Shown one piece after another: positions 9,354-18,107 of a DNA stretch of 64,000 bases (position 1 is its first letter; each line of letters begins with the position of its first letter). The stretch lies in assembly GCF_000798815.1 (NCBI RefSeq), contig NZ_JTLD01000016.1:57326-121325 (forward strand), in the 5' to 3' direction. The notes beneath the pieces were generated by a model. That model did no database searches and was not told where the DNA came from. It saw nothing but the letters and a program-made list of their open reading frames with translations. The DNA is from Alistipes sp. ZOR0009. GTDB taxonomy: Bacteria; Bacteroidota; Bacteroidia; Bacteroidales; ZOR0009. The translations under genes and the position numbers were made by a program.

Positions 9354-10271
9354 TTAGATGTTCTTTTTCTCTTCGGTTATCTTTTTGTATTTAGGCTCGT
9401 TCGCCTGATCAATTTCAGAAAGTATTTGGTAAATACGCTGCTTTTCCGAAGCATATGCTTCGCTATAAACATTTACAAGCTCATCCGATTTGGCATCAAA
9501 AAATATTTTAAGCAAAAACAGGTACGGATCTGGTTTATCTCTAAAAACTTTTTGAATGCTAAGAAGCCCATTGGTAACCTCATCTCTTCCTTCCGAAATT
9601 TTACTTGCCATTTGGTCTAGGCCTAACCGATGGTAGGTGTAACTCGCATTGCGAACTGCCGAATATTTGGGGTTTAGAATGTTTTCAATCAGCCAGTATC
9701 TGTTTTTATGGGAAGATTCGTAGGGCTTCCATCCTTTTTCTGAGGCTGTTTGCGCGTTGCTTACAATTTTTTCAGCCTTCTTGAAATATTCGTTGCCTCC
9801 TTTCGGTGAAAAAGAGTCATAGTCGAGTCCTATTACGACATAGGCATAGTAGGCAAGGAGAGAGGTTAGCGCTGAGCCGTAGCTGTTTTCGTTAAATTCC
9901 AACTTGTCGAATTCTTGGTAGGAGAATTGTACGTCGTTGTCGTTAAAGTTAAAGAGCACGGTGCTGTAGGATGATCCAAATATAGGTCTGCGCGACTGTA
10001 CTTGAAGTGTTCCCTTATACTCGTTGGGGCCAACCTGCTCCGTTATATTTATAAGGAAGTTACACTCTATACGTTCATCTACCGAGTATACGTTGTTGCT
10101 CCACGAGCGGTTATTCATAAACTCGTAGAGCGCGGTCTGTAGCGTTTGGAATGCTTGCCTATAAGTCCCTTGGATTTGTGCCGCATTTACCGATATATTG
10201 CAGCGCAAATCTTGCCCTAGAGCACAAAAGGTAACCGCTAGAAGTACGGAAGTCAGTAGATATTTTCTCAT
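9354..10271 (-). CDS. DUF4835 / PorD-like secreted protein
   Basis: A signal peptide (MRKYLLTSVLLAVTFCALGQ) is followed by a 285-aa mature protein with the DUF4835 features LRCNISVNAAQIQGTYRQAF and RPIFGSSYSTVLFNFNDNDVQF. From memory, this family is annotated in some databases as type IX secretion system protein PorD; I cannot verify that here. The conserved position between coaBC and recN supports orthology. The gene starts 6 nt after coaBC and ends 11 nt before recN. The molecular role is unknown; the location is periplasm or outer membrane by signal. Confidence 0.85.
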   Translation of the reverse strand: MRKYLLTSVLLAVTFCALGQDLRCNISVNAAQIQGTYRQAFQTLQTALYEFMNNRSWSNNVYSVDERIECNFLINITEQVGPNEYKGTLQVQSRRPIFGSSYSTVLFNFNDNDVQFSYQEFDKLEFNENSYGSALTSLLAYYAYVVIGLDYDSFSPKGGNEYFKKAEKIVSNAQTASEKGWKPYESSHKNRYWLIENILNPKYSAVRNASYTYHRLGLDQMASKISEGRDEVTNGLLSIQKVFRDKPDPYLFLLKIFFDAKSDELVNVYSEAYASEKQRIYQILSEIDQANEPKYKKITEEKKNI

Positions 10272-10277
10272 TATAGG

Positions 10278-11489
10278 TTAGGATTTTGTTGAACGTACAA
10301 TTTGGTCTACAATGTCTTTGGCTACATTGGCCTTTGATTTTAGATCAAAATGCTCCGCTTTTCCATCCTTGAATATAATAGAAATTTTATTTGTATCGTG
10401 ATTGAATCCTGCTCCTTTGTCTCGTAGCGAATTTAAAACGATGAAATCCAGATTTTTGCTTTGAAGTTTTTTGGCAGAGTTTTGTACCTCGTCGTTGGTT
10501 TCCAGAGCAAATCCGACAAGCAGCTGCTCTTGCTTTTTTATTTTGCCAAGCTCTGCTGCAATATCCTTGTTAGGAGTCAGGTTTATGGATAAATCGTTGC
10601 TCTTTCGTTTAATTTTTACATTGGAGTACGAATCTGGACGATAGTCGGCAACGGCAGCGCACATTACGGCGCCATGAGTATTCGGGTAGATGTCTATGCA
10701 CTTTTGGTACATTTCCTCTGCACTAACCACATCTGTTTTTGTTATGTTGGGATGCGTGCTGGAAATGTTGGTTGGGCCGCTTACTAGCGAAACTTTAGCC
10801 CCACGCTTTGCTAATTCTTCGGCTATAGCATAACCCATTTTCCCCGACGACCAGTTCCCTATAAAGCGTACCGGGTCGATAGGTTCGAAGGTGGGACCTG
10901 CTGTTACTAGGAAATGTTTGCCGCTAAGCTCTGCTGGTTGAAAAAAAAAATCCTCGACGGCCTTTACAATATTTTCAGGCTCTTCCATTCTTCCTTTGCC
11001 AATCAGTCCGCTCGCAAGCTCTCCAGAAGCTGGTTCTACAATTCTATTCCCGTATGACTTTAGCGTCTCTAGGTTTTTCAAGTTAGCAGGGTGCGCGTAC
11101 ATATCTAAGTCCATTGCTGGAGCTACGAGTACAGGGCACTTTGCCGAAAGGTAGGTAGTAAGGAGCAGGTTGTCGGCAATGCCGTTGGCCATTTTCCCTA
11201 TTGTATTGGCAGATGCGGGTGCTATTAGGTACAGATCGGCCCACATACCAAGATCTACGTGGCTATTCCAATCCCCATTTTCAGGATTGTAAAAGTCTAC
11301 CAATATTGGACTTTTTGCAAGTGTCGCAATGGTTAGCGGTGTGATAAACTGCTTGGCCATAGGGGTCATGATAACCTTAACTTCGGCACCTGACTTCACG
11401 AGTAACCTAATAAGTATAGCAGCTTTGTAGGCTGCTATACTGCCGGTTATCCCGATAATTATGTGTTTGTCTTTAAGAACAGAAGACAT
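10278..11489 (-). CDS. coaBC: Bifunctional phosphopantothenoylcysteine decarboxylase/synthetase
   Basis: This enzyme performs two consecutive steps of coenzyme A synthesis. The N-terminal flavoprotein CoaC domain has GITGSIAAYKA, the active-site His region in WNSHVDLGMWADLYLIAPASANTIGKMA, and a PxMNxxM-like loop degenerate to APAMDLDMY. The C-terminal CoaB synthetase begins near residue 190 with FLVTAGPTFEPIDPVRFIGNWSSGKMG. It has the KDIAAELG and LVGFALET motifs. The 403-aa length is normal. It lies in the bamD-omega-coaBC-porD-recN block with gaps of 6-15 nt. Confidence 0.96.
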   Translation of the reverse strand: MSSVLKDKHIIIGITGSIAAYKAAILIRLLVKSGAEVKVIMTPMAKQFITPLTIATLAKSPILVDFYNPENGDWNSHVDLGMWADLYLIAPASANTIGKMANGIADNLLLTTYLSAKCPVLVAPAMDLDMYAHPANLKNLETLKSYGNRIVEPASGELASGLIGKGRMEEPENIVKAVEDFFFQPAELSGKHFLVTAGPTFEPIDPVRFIGNWSSGKMGYAIAEELAKRGAKVSLVSGPTNISSTHPNITKTDVVSAEEMYQKCIDIYPNTHGAVMCAAVADYRPDSYSNVKIKRKSNDLSINLTPNKDIAAELGKIKKQEQLLVGFALETNDEVQNSAKKLQSKNLDFIVLNSLRDKGAGFNHDTNKISIIFKDGKAEHFDLKSKANVAKDIVDQIVRSTKS

Positions 11490-11496
11490 TTAATTT

Positions 11497-11826
11497 CTAG
11501 TGTTTGTTGCCCTCTCCGCTTTGACGGAAGTAAACTTTTCCATCAAGAAACTCTTGAGTTGCAATTAGTACTGGTTTTGGAAGTTTTTCGTAGTACCTTG
11601 ATATTTCGATTTGCTCACGATTTTCGAAAACCTCTTCTAGATTATCTGTGAAGGTGGCAAATTCTTCTAATTTGCGGCTAAGCTCATGCTTCATCTCGGC
11701 AGAGATTTGGTTAGCTCGCTTCGAAATAATAGATACAGATTCGTAAAGATTGCCTGTTGGTGCATCAATCTTGTGCGAATCACGGGTAATTGTCGAGCTG
11801 GCTGCGCCTACTTTTTTGTAGTCCAT
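11497..11826 (-). CDS. rpoZ: DNA-directed RNA polymerase omega-like subunit (Bacteroidota type)
   Basis: The 109-aa protein has the RpoZ/Rpb6 core: NLYESVSIISKRANQISAEMKHEL contains the ISKRAxQI signature (about residues 27-50). A longer C-terminal part is characteristic of the Bacteroidota version. It is expected to bind the beta-prime subunit C-terminus and aid polymerase assembly. It sits 7 nt upstream of coaBC, a neighbourhood that mirrors the frequent rpoZ-coaBC linkage in bacteria. Confidence 0.88.
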   Translation of the reverse strand: MDYKKVGAASSTITRDSHKIDAPTGNLYESVSIISKRANQISAEMKHELSRKLEEFATFTDNLEEVFENREQIEISRYYEKLPKPVLIATQEFLDGKVYFRQSGEGNKH

Positions 11827-11841
11827 TATTACAACTTTTGT

Positions 11842-12645
11842 TTAGTTCTTTACAAATTGGTTTGCCACTTTGAGCATATCTTCAACTTCCTTCTTGTACT
11901 TTGTCTCAGGATATTCTGCTATCAAAGTGTAGTAGTTGTCGATCATCTCCTGAAAGCGTCCTCTCTTTTTATCTGGAATACTATTGTTGGCGTATTCGTA
12001 AGAGGCTTTTACGATCATATAGAGCTGCTCTTCGTGGTGCTTCGAGTCTGGGTAGTCTTTAATTGCGCGCTTTAGTGCAACAATTGCCGACTTATAGTAC
12101 TCTCCTCCCATATCGAAGTAAAGTTTGGAGCTAAGGTACGACTTCTCCATCAATTTTTCCCTCATATCCTTTATAATTTTCTTAGCCTCATCTGCTTTAG
12201 GGCTGCGAGGATACTTGTAAAGGAATTCCTGCATCTGCACAATGGCGTTGCTGGTCGAGGTTTGATCTAGAGTTACGCGGGGTGATTGCTTGTAGAAGCT
12301 GTAGGCAAATAGGTATTCGGCCTCTTCGGTAAATACGCTGCGGGGAAACTTATTTCTGAAGGTGTCAAAAAGCGTTCCTGCAGCCTCGTAGTCTTCCATC
12401 CCGAAGTAGCATTTTGCCACAAAGTAGTTAACAGAATCGTCGCGAACAGTACCCTGGTATATGGTGGTGACTTGCTCCAGAAGCAATGAAGCTCGGTAGA
12501 AGTCCTTCTTATTCATATACTCTATAGATTTCTTATACTTATAGTCGTAGTCGTTGCTTTTGAGAATCTTATCAAAACCGCTACAGCTGCTAAGAAGAAG
12601 AGCGATTGCAAAAACTGCAAATATGATACCGTTCTTTCTGTTCAT
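11842..12645 (-). CDS. bamD: Outer membrane assembly lipoprotein BamD
   Basis: This lipoprotein component of the BAM machine inserts beta-barrels into the outer membrane. A lipoprotein signal ends in LLLSSC (Cys near residue 21). TPR repeats typical of BamD follow: FYRASLLLEQV...GTVRDDSVNYFVAKCYFGMEDYEAAGTLFDTFRNKFPRS. The 267-aa length is typical. It is the first gene of a five-gene minus-strand block and has a -7 box in the intergenic region shared with spt. Confidence 0.92.
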   Translation of the reverse strand: MNRKNGIIFAVFAIALLLSSCSGFDKILKSNDYDYKYKKSIEYMNKKDFYRASLLLEQVTTIYQGTVRDDSVNYFVAKCYFGMEDYEAAGTLFDTFRNKFPRSVFTEEAEYLFAYSFYKQSPRVTLDQTSTSNAIVQMQEFLYKYPRSPKADEAKKIIKDMREKLMEKSYLSSKLYFDMGGEYYKSAIVALKRAIKDYPDSKHHEEQLYMIVKASYEYANNSIPDKKRGRFQEMIDNYYTLIAEYPETKYKKEVEDMLKVANQFVKN

Positions 12646-12665
12646 AGTATTTTAAAAATAATTGG

Positions 12666-12673
12666 CAAAATTA
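12666..12673 (-). promoter_or_regulatory. Candidate -7 box for the bamD block
   Basis: The minus strand reads TAATTTTG, 20 nt upstream of the bamD ATG. The -33 element is weak. Confidence 0.5.
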
Positions 12674-12767
12674 ATTTTTTTTCGACAATCTCTGAATTTT
12701 TTTGTCTTAACATATGTTCTTGATGCATCTTAATAGACAATGCGTACTGTCGCAACAAAAAAAAACA

Positions 12768-12775
12768 TAGTTTTG
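12768..12775 (+). promoter_or_regulatory. Candidate -7 box for spt
   Basis: TAGTTTTG matches TAnnTTTG, about 57 nt ahead of the GTG start of spt. No clear -33 TTTG was seen. Confidence 0.5.
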
Positions 12776-12832
12776 CATGTTCTTTAACGTGACAAGTTAG
12801 TAAGATATTGTAGAACTAAAAATTTATATATC

Positions 12833-14077
12833 GTGGACATATTTGAGAGGATTAAAAAGAACCGCGGTCCTATCGGAAAGTACGAAAAAGAGGGACACGG
12901 TTACTACGCATTTCCTAAGCTAGAAGGCGAACTAGGCCCCCACATGATATTCAGAGGTAAGCCAGTCCTTAACTGGAGCTTGAATAACTATATCGGATTA
13001 GCCAACCACCCTGAGGTGAGAAAGGCTGATGCGGATGCCGCTGCCGCTTACGGTATGGCATACCCAATGGGTGCCCGTATGATGTCTGGCCAAACTACCA
13101 AGCACGAGGAGTTGGAGCAGCGCCTAGCTCAATTCGAAGGAAAGGAAGATGCCTACCTCTTGAATTTTGGCTACCAAGGAATGGTGTCAATCATCGACTC
13201 GTTAACTAGCCGTAACGATGTTATTGTTTACGACTCCGAGTCGCACGCTTGTATTCTAGACGGTATGCGCCTTTCGCCTGCAAAGCGTTTCGTTTTTGCT
13301 CACAACGATATGGACAGCCTCGAAAAGCAGCTAGGACATGCCTCTAAGTATGTTCTAAAGACTGGTGGTGGTATTCTTGTTATCACCGAAGGGGTGTTTG
13401 GTATGGCTGGCGATTTGGGTAACATCCCTGGTATCGTAGAGAAAAAAGCACGCTTCAGCTTCCGTTTGTTGGTTGACGATGCTCATGGATTTGGTACTAT
13501 GGGTAAGCAAGGTGCTGGTATTGGCGAGCATTTCGGTGTTCAAGACCAAATCGACCTATACTTCTCTACCTTCGCTAAGTCGATGGCTGGCATTGGTGGT
13601 TTTGTTGCTGGCGATGCCGATATCGTAAACTACCTTCGCTACAACCTTCGTTCGCAAATATTCGCTAAATCGCTGCCAATGCCAATGGTATTTGGTGCAT
13701 TAAAGCGCTTGGATTTGCTTCAAACTAAGCCTGAACTGAAAAATAAGCTTTGGGAAATCGTAGGGGAACTTCAATCTGGATTGAAGAAGCAAGGTTTTGA
13801 CATAGGTGTAACCGAATCTCCTGTAACTCCTGTTTACATGCACGGAGAGGTGCCAGAAGCTACCAACTTGGTGTTGGATCTTCGCGAAAACTACGGCATC
13901 TTCTGCTCTATCGTAGTTTACCCAGTTATCCCTAAGGGACAAATTCTTCTTCGTCTTATCCCAACTGCAGTGCACACTAGCGCAGATGTTGAGCGTACTA
14001 TTAGCGCATTTGCTGCTTGTCGCGAAAAGCTTGCTGCTGGTAAGTATGTGGGCGAGGCGGTTGTTCAACCCGAGTAG
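12833..14077 (+). CDS. spt: Alpha-oxoamine synthase, probable serine palmitoyltransferase
   Basis: This PLP-dependent enzyme belongs to the KBL/BioF/SPT family. It has WSLNNYIGLANHPEV near the N-terminus, the cofactor-stacking region LNFGYQG, and the Asp/His pair in LLVDDAHGFGTMGKQGAG. The PLP lysine lies in YFSTFAKSMAGIGGFVAG (about residue 248). The start is GTG (12833); no ATG gives the full N-terminal domain. Bacteroidales use such an enzyme to make the long-chain base of sphingolipids. Without SAR analysis, glycine C-acetyltransferase or BioF activity cannot be fully excluded, but no bio genes are nearby. A terminator follows. Confidence 0.82.
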   Translation: MDIFERIKKNRGPIGKYEKEGHGYYAFPKLEGELGPHMIFRGKPVLNWSLNNYIGLANHPEVRKADADAAAAYGMAYPMGARMMSGQTTKHEELEQRLAQFEGKEDAYLLNFGYQGMVSIIDSLTSRNDVIVYDSESHACILDGMRLSPAKRFVFAHNDMDSLEKQLGHASKYVLKTGGGILVITEGVFGMAGDLGNIPGIVEKKARFSFRLLVDDAHGFGTMGKQGAGIGEHFGVQDQIDLYFSTFAKSMAGIGGFVAGDADIVNYLRYNLRSQIFAKSLPMPMVFGALKRLDLLQTKPELKNKLWEIVGELQSGLKKQGFDIGVTESPVTPVYMHGEVPEATNLVLDLRENYGIFCSIVVYPVIPKGQILLRLIPTAVHTSADVERTISAFAACREKLAAGKYVGEAVVQPE

Positions 14078-14097
14078 ATTTTTTCCTCAAAATATAA

Positions 14098-14126
14098 AAG
14101 GGCTGTCCGTTGGGCAGCCCTTTGTT
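14098..14126 (+). terminator. Terminator after spt
   Basis: The stem AAGGGCTG/CAGCCCTT is followed by TGTTTTAT, ending where the convergent gene stops. Confidence 0.75.
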
Positions 14127-14573
14127 TTATCTTCTTCTTGGTGGAGGGCTCGTTCGTGCCTCTCTTCTTTGCTGTGCTTCTTTAGCAAGGCGCTTCGAGT
14201 TTACTATTTGGTAGGTCATCCCTCCAACGATGGCTGCCGCGGCAAAATAGCTGTACGCCTTGTACGACTCGGCCATCTTCTTGTCGTTCTGTAGCGAGTT
14301 GTAGATCGACTTCATGGCGTTGTCGGTGCTGTTGTTTTTCTGAATGGCAGCCGACGTGCTGCTTAGCAGCGTGTACTGCTTAAGGTTGATGTTTAACGGT
14401 TTTGGGGCAAAGTAGTAGGGGATAAAGCCCAAACTAGGAAGTGCCTTCTTTTGAATGTTGGGTATTGCAGTAGGCTCCACCGTCGTTGAGTCAGAGCGCT
14501 GGGCTGCCGCTCCAAAAGCTAGGAGAATAAGCCCAAGGCCTAGTAATCTCCGAAAATGTTTTGAGTAGCTCAT
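14127..14573 (-). CDS. Small secreted protein, paralogue 1 (unknown function)
   Basis: The function is not recognised. This 148-aa protein has a signal peptide (GLGLILLAFGAAAQ) and a mature region with LPSLGFIPYYFAPKPLN. The core KNNSTDNAMKSIYNSLQNDKK is shared with the next gene. A hydrophobic patch (YFAAAAIVGGMTYQIV, about residues 110-125) could be a membrane helix. It ends with a basic proline tail, SPPPRRR. It is 77 nt from its paralogue on the same strand, so it looks like a tandem duplication. Confidence 0.7.
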   Translation of the reverse strand: MSYSKHFRRLLGLGLILLAFGAAAQRSDSTTVEPTAIPNIQKKALPSLGFIPYYFAPKPLNINLKQYTLLSSTSAAIQKNNSTDNAMKSIYNSLQNDKKMAESYKAYSYFAAAAIVGGMTYQIVNSKRLAKEAQQRREARTSPPPRRR

Positions 14574-14650
14574 AATGCCGATTGTTGGGTTGTTGATGTA
14601 GTCTTATTTGACACTATTTTGGAGTTGTTGTATCAAATTTCAGACCAAAA

Positions 14651-15097
14651 TTAGCGTCTGGTCGGAGGGCTTGCTTTGGCTTCTCTGGCCTTTTGTGCAT
14701 CCTTGCTCATCGACTCCCCATGGGCTGCCTGATATACTACGCCTCCTAGTACGCCTGCCACATTTATGATGCTTAGTATCTCGTTTTGTTTGGCAATCTT
14801 TTTATCGTTTTCGAGGGTAAGCTGTATTAGCCTCATCGCATTGTCGGTGCTTTTGCTCTTTTTTACGTGCTCGCTAATGCTGCTATTGGCAATGGAGTAG
14901 TACTTAAGCTTGTAGTTTAGCACTTTTGGCGCATAGAAGTATGGCGAATACTGAATACTCGGCAGCAGCTTTTTTTCGGGTTGAACCAGCTTTAGCGTCT
15001 CCGAACGCTTGGTGGTGTCGGTGTTTTGTGCCAACGCGCTGGAGGCTACGAGCACCATCAAAATGAACAAAAATTTGGAGTAATGTTTAGTAGTCAT
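14651..15097 (-). CDS. Small secreted protein, paralogue 2 (unknown function)
   Basis: The function is not recognised. It has the same 148-aa length and architecture as the downstream paralogue. There is a signal peptide (FLFILMVLVASSALAQ), LPSIQYSPYFYAPKVLN, STDNAMRLIQLTLENDKKIAKQ, a hydrophobic stretch (IINVAGVLGGVVYQAA) and the tail SPPTRR. The shared STDNAM motif and Arg-rich tail are the conserved features. It is probably anchored in or associated with the envelope. Confidence 0.7.
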   Translation of the reverse strand: MTTKHYSKFLFILMVLVASSALAQNTDTTKRSETLKLVQPEKKLLPSIQYSPYFYAPKVLNYKLKYYSIANSSISEHVKKSKSTDNAMRLIQLTLENDKKIAKQNEILSIINVAGVLGGVVYQAAHGESMSKDAQKAREAKASPPTRR

Positions 15098-15215
15098 TAT
15101 GGCTAGATTTCTTTGTTATGTTTATGTATGGTGTATTGCTATGGCCATACTCCTTTGTTGGGATTAGCGGCCGGCATTACAATCTCTAAAACGAGTCATT
15201 CTTAAAATTTGTTGC

Positions 15216-15243
15216 ATAAAAAAGCCCCGCATTTGCGAGGCTT
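15216..15243 (-). terminator. Terminator of the transglutaminase-like gene
   Basis: The minus strand reads AAGCCTCGC-aaat-GCGGGGCTTTTTT, just after the stop at 15249. Confidence 0.7.
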
Positions 15244-15248
15244 GGTAG

Positions 15249-16406
15249 TTATTTCTTCCCTTTTCTCTTTTTGGTGGCAAACTCTTTCTGCTTTTTCAGA
15301 AAGGCGTTCTGTACCTCTACCTGTTTTTGGAGGTCGTTTACCGTCTTTTCTAACCCTAGCTTTTGTTTTTGCTGATCTTCCTTCTCAAAGTTTAGGTTCA
15401 CAAGCAGCTGCCTAGCGGCGGCTATGTTGGCGCTGCAGCTGTCCATCATGGCCTTCATCTGGAAGGCGGTAACGCCCTTCGATCTAAAGTTCTTTTTAAG
15501 GCTGGTAAACTTCGTGTGGAACTCTATAGCCTTGTTTACCTTGTCTGCAACGCCGTTAAACTGGGTGACATTACGGTATTCCAGCGCATTTTTTTCCCTC
15601 TTCTTTAGTAGCGGCAGCTGCTGGTTTACGTTTTCGATCATGGCGCTGGTGCATTTGTTTACGTCGCCAGCCCACTTAAGGCGGCGGCAAAGCGCCGTTA
15701 GCTGCTCCGAGCGGAGTAGCGGATCTTCCCTCTTTATGGTGTCGTTGTAGCTGCATATTACGCCTTTGGTGGCAGGCTCTTCCGACTTAAGGAATGCCTC
15801 AGCCTTAATGGGGTGGCTTACCAGCTGCCAAACGGGGTCGAAGGGCATGTGTGTGTTTAGAAATAGGGCAGGCTCTACCAGGCAGTAGGTGGTGGTAGCC
15901 TTCTTGTTAAACTTCCCTTTAGAAAGCATTCCAGCTCCCCACATGGGGTCAAAGAGGTACCATTTGCCTTCGGCTGTTTTTACGGCGTTCCAGGCATGCC
16001 CCGCGTCGTCTACCTCGCCGTTTAGCATGGTGTAGCCAGTAACGGTAAAGGCCTCAAATCCGAGCTTTCGGCACGTCTTGCTGAAGAGCTCGGCGTAGCC
16101 GCTGCATACGGCCTTCTTCTTTTTGATAACCACGTTTGCTGCCGAGTCGGCGTCGTAGTCCGAAATGAAATCGGCAACACCACCCTTTTCGTAGCCAATG
16201 TTTTTGCTGATCCACACGTAGGCCGCACGCAGCTGCTCTTCTGGTGTCGAGAGCTTGTCCGATATGTAGTTTGCGAGCGTCTCTACCGATTTGGTGGCGC
16301 TGCTGGGTATCTTAGAGGCTACCTTATCGGCATTTTCGAAGCTTTGCGCCTTTACCCCGATGCCTGCAAGTATAGCTACCGCGAGTAGTAGTTGTCTTTT
16401 TATCAT
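15249..16406 (-). CDS. Secreted transglutaminase-like (cysteine protease fold) protein
   Basis: A signal peptide (MIKRQLLLAVAILAGIGVKA) is followed by a transglutaminase-core domain with a complete triad. The Cys is in KAVCSGYAELF (about residue 100), the His in DAGHAWNAV (about 137) and the Asp in WYLFDPMWGAG (about 152). The C-terminal 170 residues are helical with a Lys/Gln-rich coiled coil (KQKLGLEKTVNDLQKQVE) and a KKRKGKK tail. Such domains in Bacteroidota act as peptidases or amidases on the cell surface. The substrate is unknown. It is a single gene. Confidence 0.85.
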   Translation of the reverse strand: MIKRQLLLAVAILAGIGVKAQSFENADKVASKIPSSATKSVETLANYISDKLSTPEEQLRAAYVWISKNIGYEKGGVADFISDYDADSAANVVIKKKKAVCSGYAELFSKTCRKLGFEAFTVTGYTMLNGEVDDAGHAWNAVKTAEGKWYLFDPMWGAGMLSKGKFNKKATTTYCLVEPALFLNTHMPFDPVWQLVSHPIKAEAFLKSEEPATKGVICSYNDTIKREDPLLRSEQLTALCRRLKWAGDVNKCTSAMIENVNQQLPLLKKREKNALEYRNVTQFNGVADKVNKAIEFHTKFTSLKKNFRSKGVTAFQMKAMMDSCSANIAAARQLLVNLNFEKEDQQKQKLGLEKTVNDLQKQVEVQNAFLKKQKEFATKKRKGKK

Positions 16407-16640
16407 TCCCGTTTTAGTTTATTCCTTTATGTTGCTAGCAACGAGGGGCCGCAGCCTTCGCCTCGTTTTCGAATTGCGTGCAAGAATACTTAAAAAATTG
16501 ATAGCCCCGCAGTGTTGCCTCCATTTTTAGTTCGATTTTTAGCTCTCCATCCCGATATCGATCGCCGCCCTTTTTACCGCCATGCCGAGGGGGCGATGTA
16601 CCAATTATTGGCTTACCTTTGCCCCACAATACTTGGAATC

Positions 16641-17870
16641 TTGAAATCCTACTCTACAATAGTTATTGGTGGTGGTCCTGCGGGAATGGCTGCCGCCATC
16701 TTTGCGTCGGCTGGCCCTACGCTTATACTCGAGCGCAACGACTCGCTGGGCAAGAAGCTTCTTATTGCCGGCACTGGCCGTTGCAACATAACGCATAATG
16801 GCGATATCGGCGATTTTATCCACCACTATGGCGATCACGGCAAGTTCCTCAAAAAGGCCCTGCGCGAGTTTACCAACACCGACATGGTGCAGTTTTTTAC
16901 CGATCGCGGGCTGGCCACCATTGTAGATAAGAACGGCAAGGTATTCCCGCACACCGAAAAATCGCGCGACGTGCTGCGCGTTTTGCTCGACGAGTGCCGA
17001 GCTCGTGGCGTCGAAATTCGCAGCAACCAGCAGGTGGTTCGGGTAGATAGGGTAGAGGAGCAGTTTGTGGTGGCCGCTAACGGCGAAACGTTTGGCGCCA
17101 AGCACCTGGTGGTGGCCACGGGCGGGCGCTCGTACCCAACCACGGGCTCTACGGGCGACGGATACCTGCTCGCCCAGCAGCTGGGCCACACCGTGGTCGA
17201 GCCACGCCCCGCGCTTACCCCCGTGTTTGTGAAGGATTACCCGTTTGCCGAGCTGGCCGGGGTTTCGTTGGATGCGGTTCCCGTTTACCTGTACCGTGGC
17301 GCCAAGAAGGTGGCCGAGCATTCTGGCGATATCGGTTTTACGCATAAGGGGATTAGCGGACCGGGGATTATCGACTTCTCGCGCCACATGCTCCCCGGCG
17401 ATACCCTGCGCATCAACTTTGTGGGTAAACCCGTCGATGCCTTTCGCCGATCCTTTATCGACGGCGCTGCTACCCAAGGCCGGCAAACCGTCCAAACGTT
17501 CCTTCGCGATTACGACCTGCCCAAGAGCCTTATGCGCGCCCTGCTCGATAGGTGCAACGTCGATGCGGCAGAGTGCCTCTCCAACGTGGTGGCTGCAAAG
17601 CGCAACCTGCTCATCGAGCTGCTGTGCGAGTTCCCCTTTCAGATAGATCGCCTAGGTGGATTTAAGGTGGCTATGGCTACCGCTGGCGGAGTTGCTCTCG
17701 ACGAGGTATCCTCCAAAACAATGGAGTCTAAGCGCTGCCCCAACCTTTACTTTGCTGGCGAGGTGCTCGATATCGATGGCGATACGGGCGGCTACAACAT
17801 CCAGGCGGCCTTCTCTACGGGCTACGTGGCGGGTAAGGCCATCTCCAAAAAGGTCGAAGCCGCTCGGTAG
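16641..17870 (+). CDS. BaiN/HI0933-family NAD(P)/FAD-dependent oxidoreductase
   Basis: This flavoprotein has an N-terminal dinucleotide-binding motif STIVIGGGPAGMAAA, the family motif SLGKKLLIAGTGRCNITH, VVATGGRSYPTTGSTGDGY, FTHKGISGPGIID and the C-terminal FAD contact YFAGEVLDIDGDTGGYNIQAAF. I chose a TTG start (16641). It gives 409 aa, the usual length, and places the FAD motif at the N-terminus, behind a TACCTTTG box at 16613-16620. In-frame ATGs at 16596 or upstream at 16512 would add an atypical extension. It is clearly GC-richer than its neighbours. The physiological substrate is unknown. Confidence 0.85.
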   Translation: MKSYSTIVIGGGPAGMAAAIFASAGPTLILERNDSLGKKLLIAGTGRCNITHNGDIGDFIHHYGDHGKFLKKALREFTNTDMVQFFTDRGLATIVDKNGKVFPHTEKSRDVLRVLLDECRARGVEIRSNQQVVRVDRVEEQFVVAANGETFGAKHLVVATGGRSYPTTGSTGDGYLLAQQLGHTVVEPRPALTPVFVKDYPFAELAGVSLDAVPVYLYRGAKKVAEHSGDIGFTHKGISGPGIIDFSRHMLPGDTLRINFVGKPVDAFRRSFIDGAATQGRQTVQTFLRDYDLPKSLMRALLDRCNVDAAECLSNVVAAKRNLLIELLCEFPFQIDRLGGFKVAMATAGGVALDEVSSKTMESKRCPNLYFAGEVLDIDGDTGGYNIQAAFSTGYVAGKAISKKVEAAR

Positions 17871-17886
17871 GGCGTCTCCTTTCGTA

Positions 17887-17935
17887 GGCCCGCTGCAGAT
17901 TTTGCTATCGCGGGCCCATCTTCCCAATTTTTTTC
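17887..17935 (+). terminator. Terminator after the flavoprotein gene
   Basis: The stem GGCCCGC/GCGGGCC has a 16-nt loop and a T-rich stretch ending in TTTTTTT. Confidence 0.55.
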
Positions 17936-17998
17936 TACCTGTATTTTTTATCGGCCCATATTTTATTGATATGAAATAGGAATATTCATAAATAACGC

Positions 17999-18006
17999 TA
18001 ATTTTG
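17999..18006 (+). promoter_or_regulatory. Candidate -7 box
   Basis: TAATTTTG lies about 100 nt ahead of the helical protein gene at 18108. The -33 element is not convincing. Confidence 0.35.
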
Positions 18007-18107
18007 TAAAAGTGTGCTACCCAAGCATCGTTGTGTTTAACCTGTAAAAGTCGAGCAGCCTCAGCGCTTGCCGGGTAAGGCATCCTCAAATTCTCTATAA
18101 CCAATAA

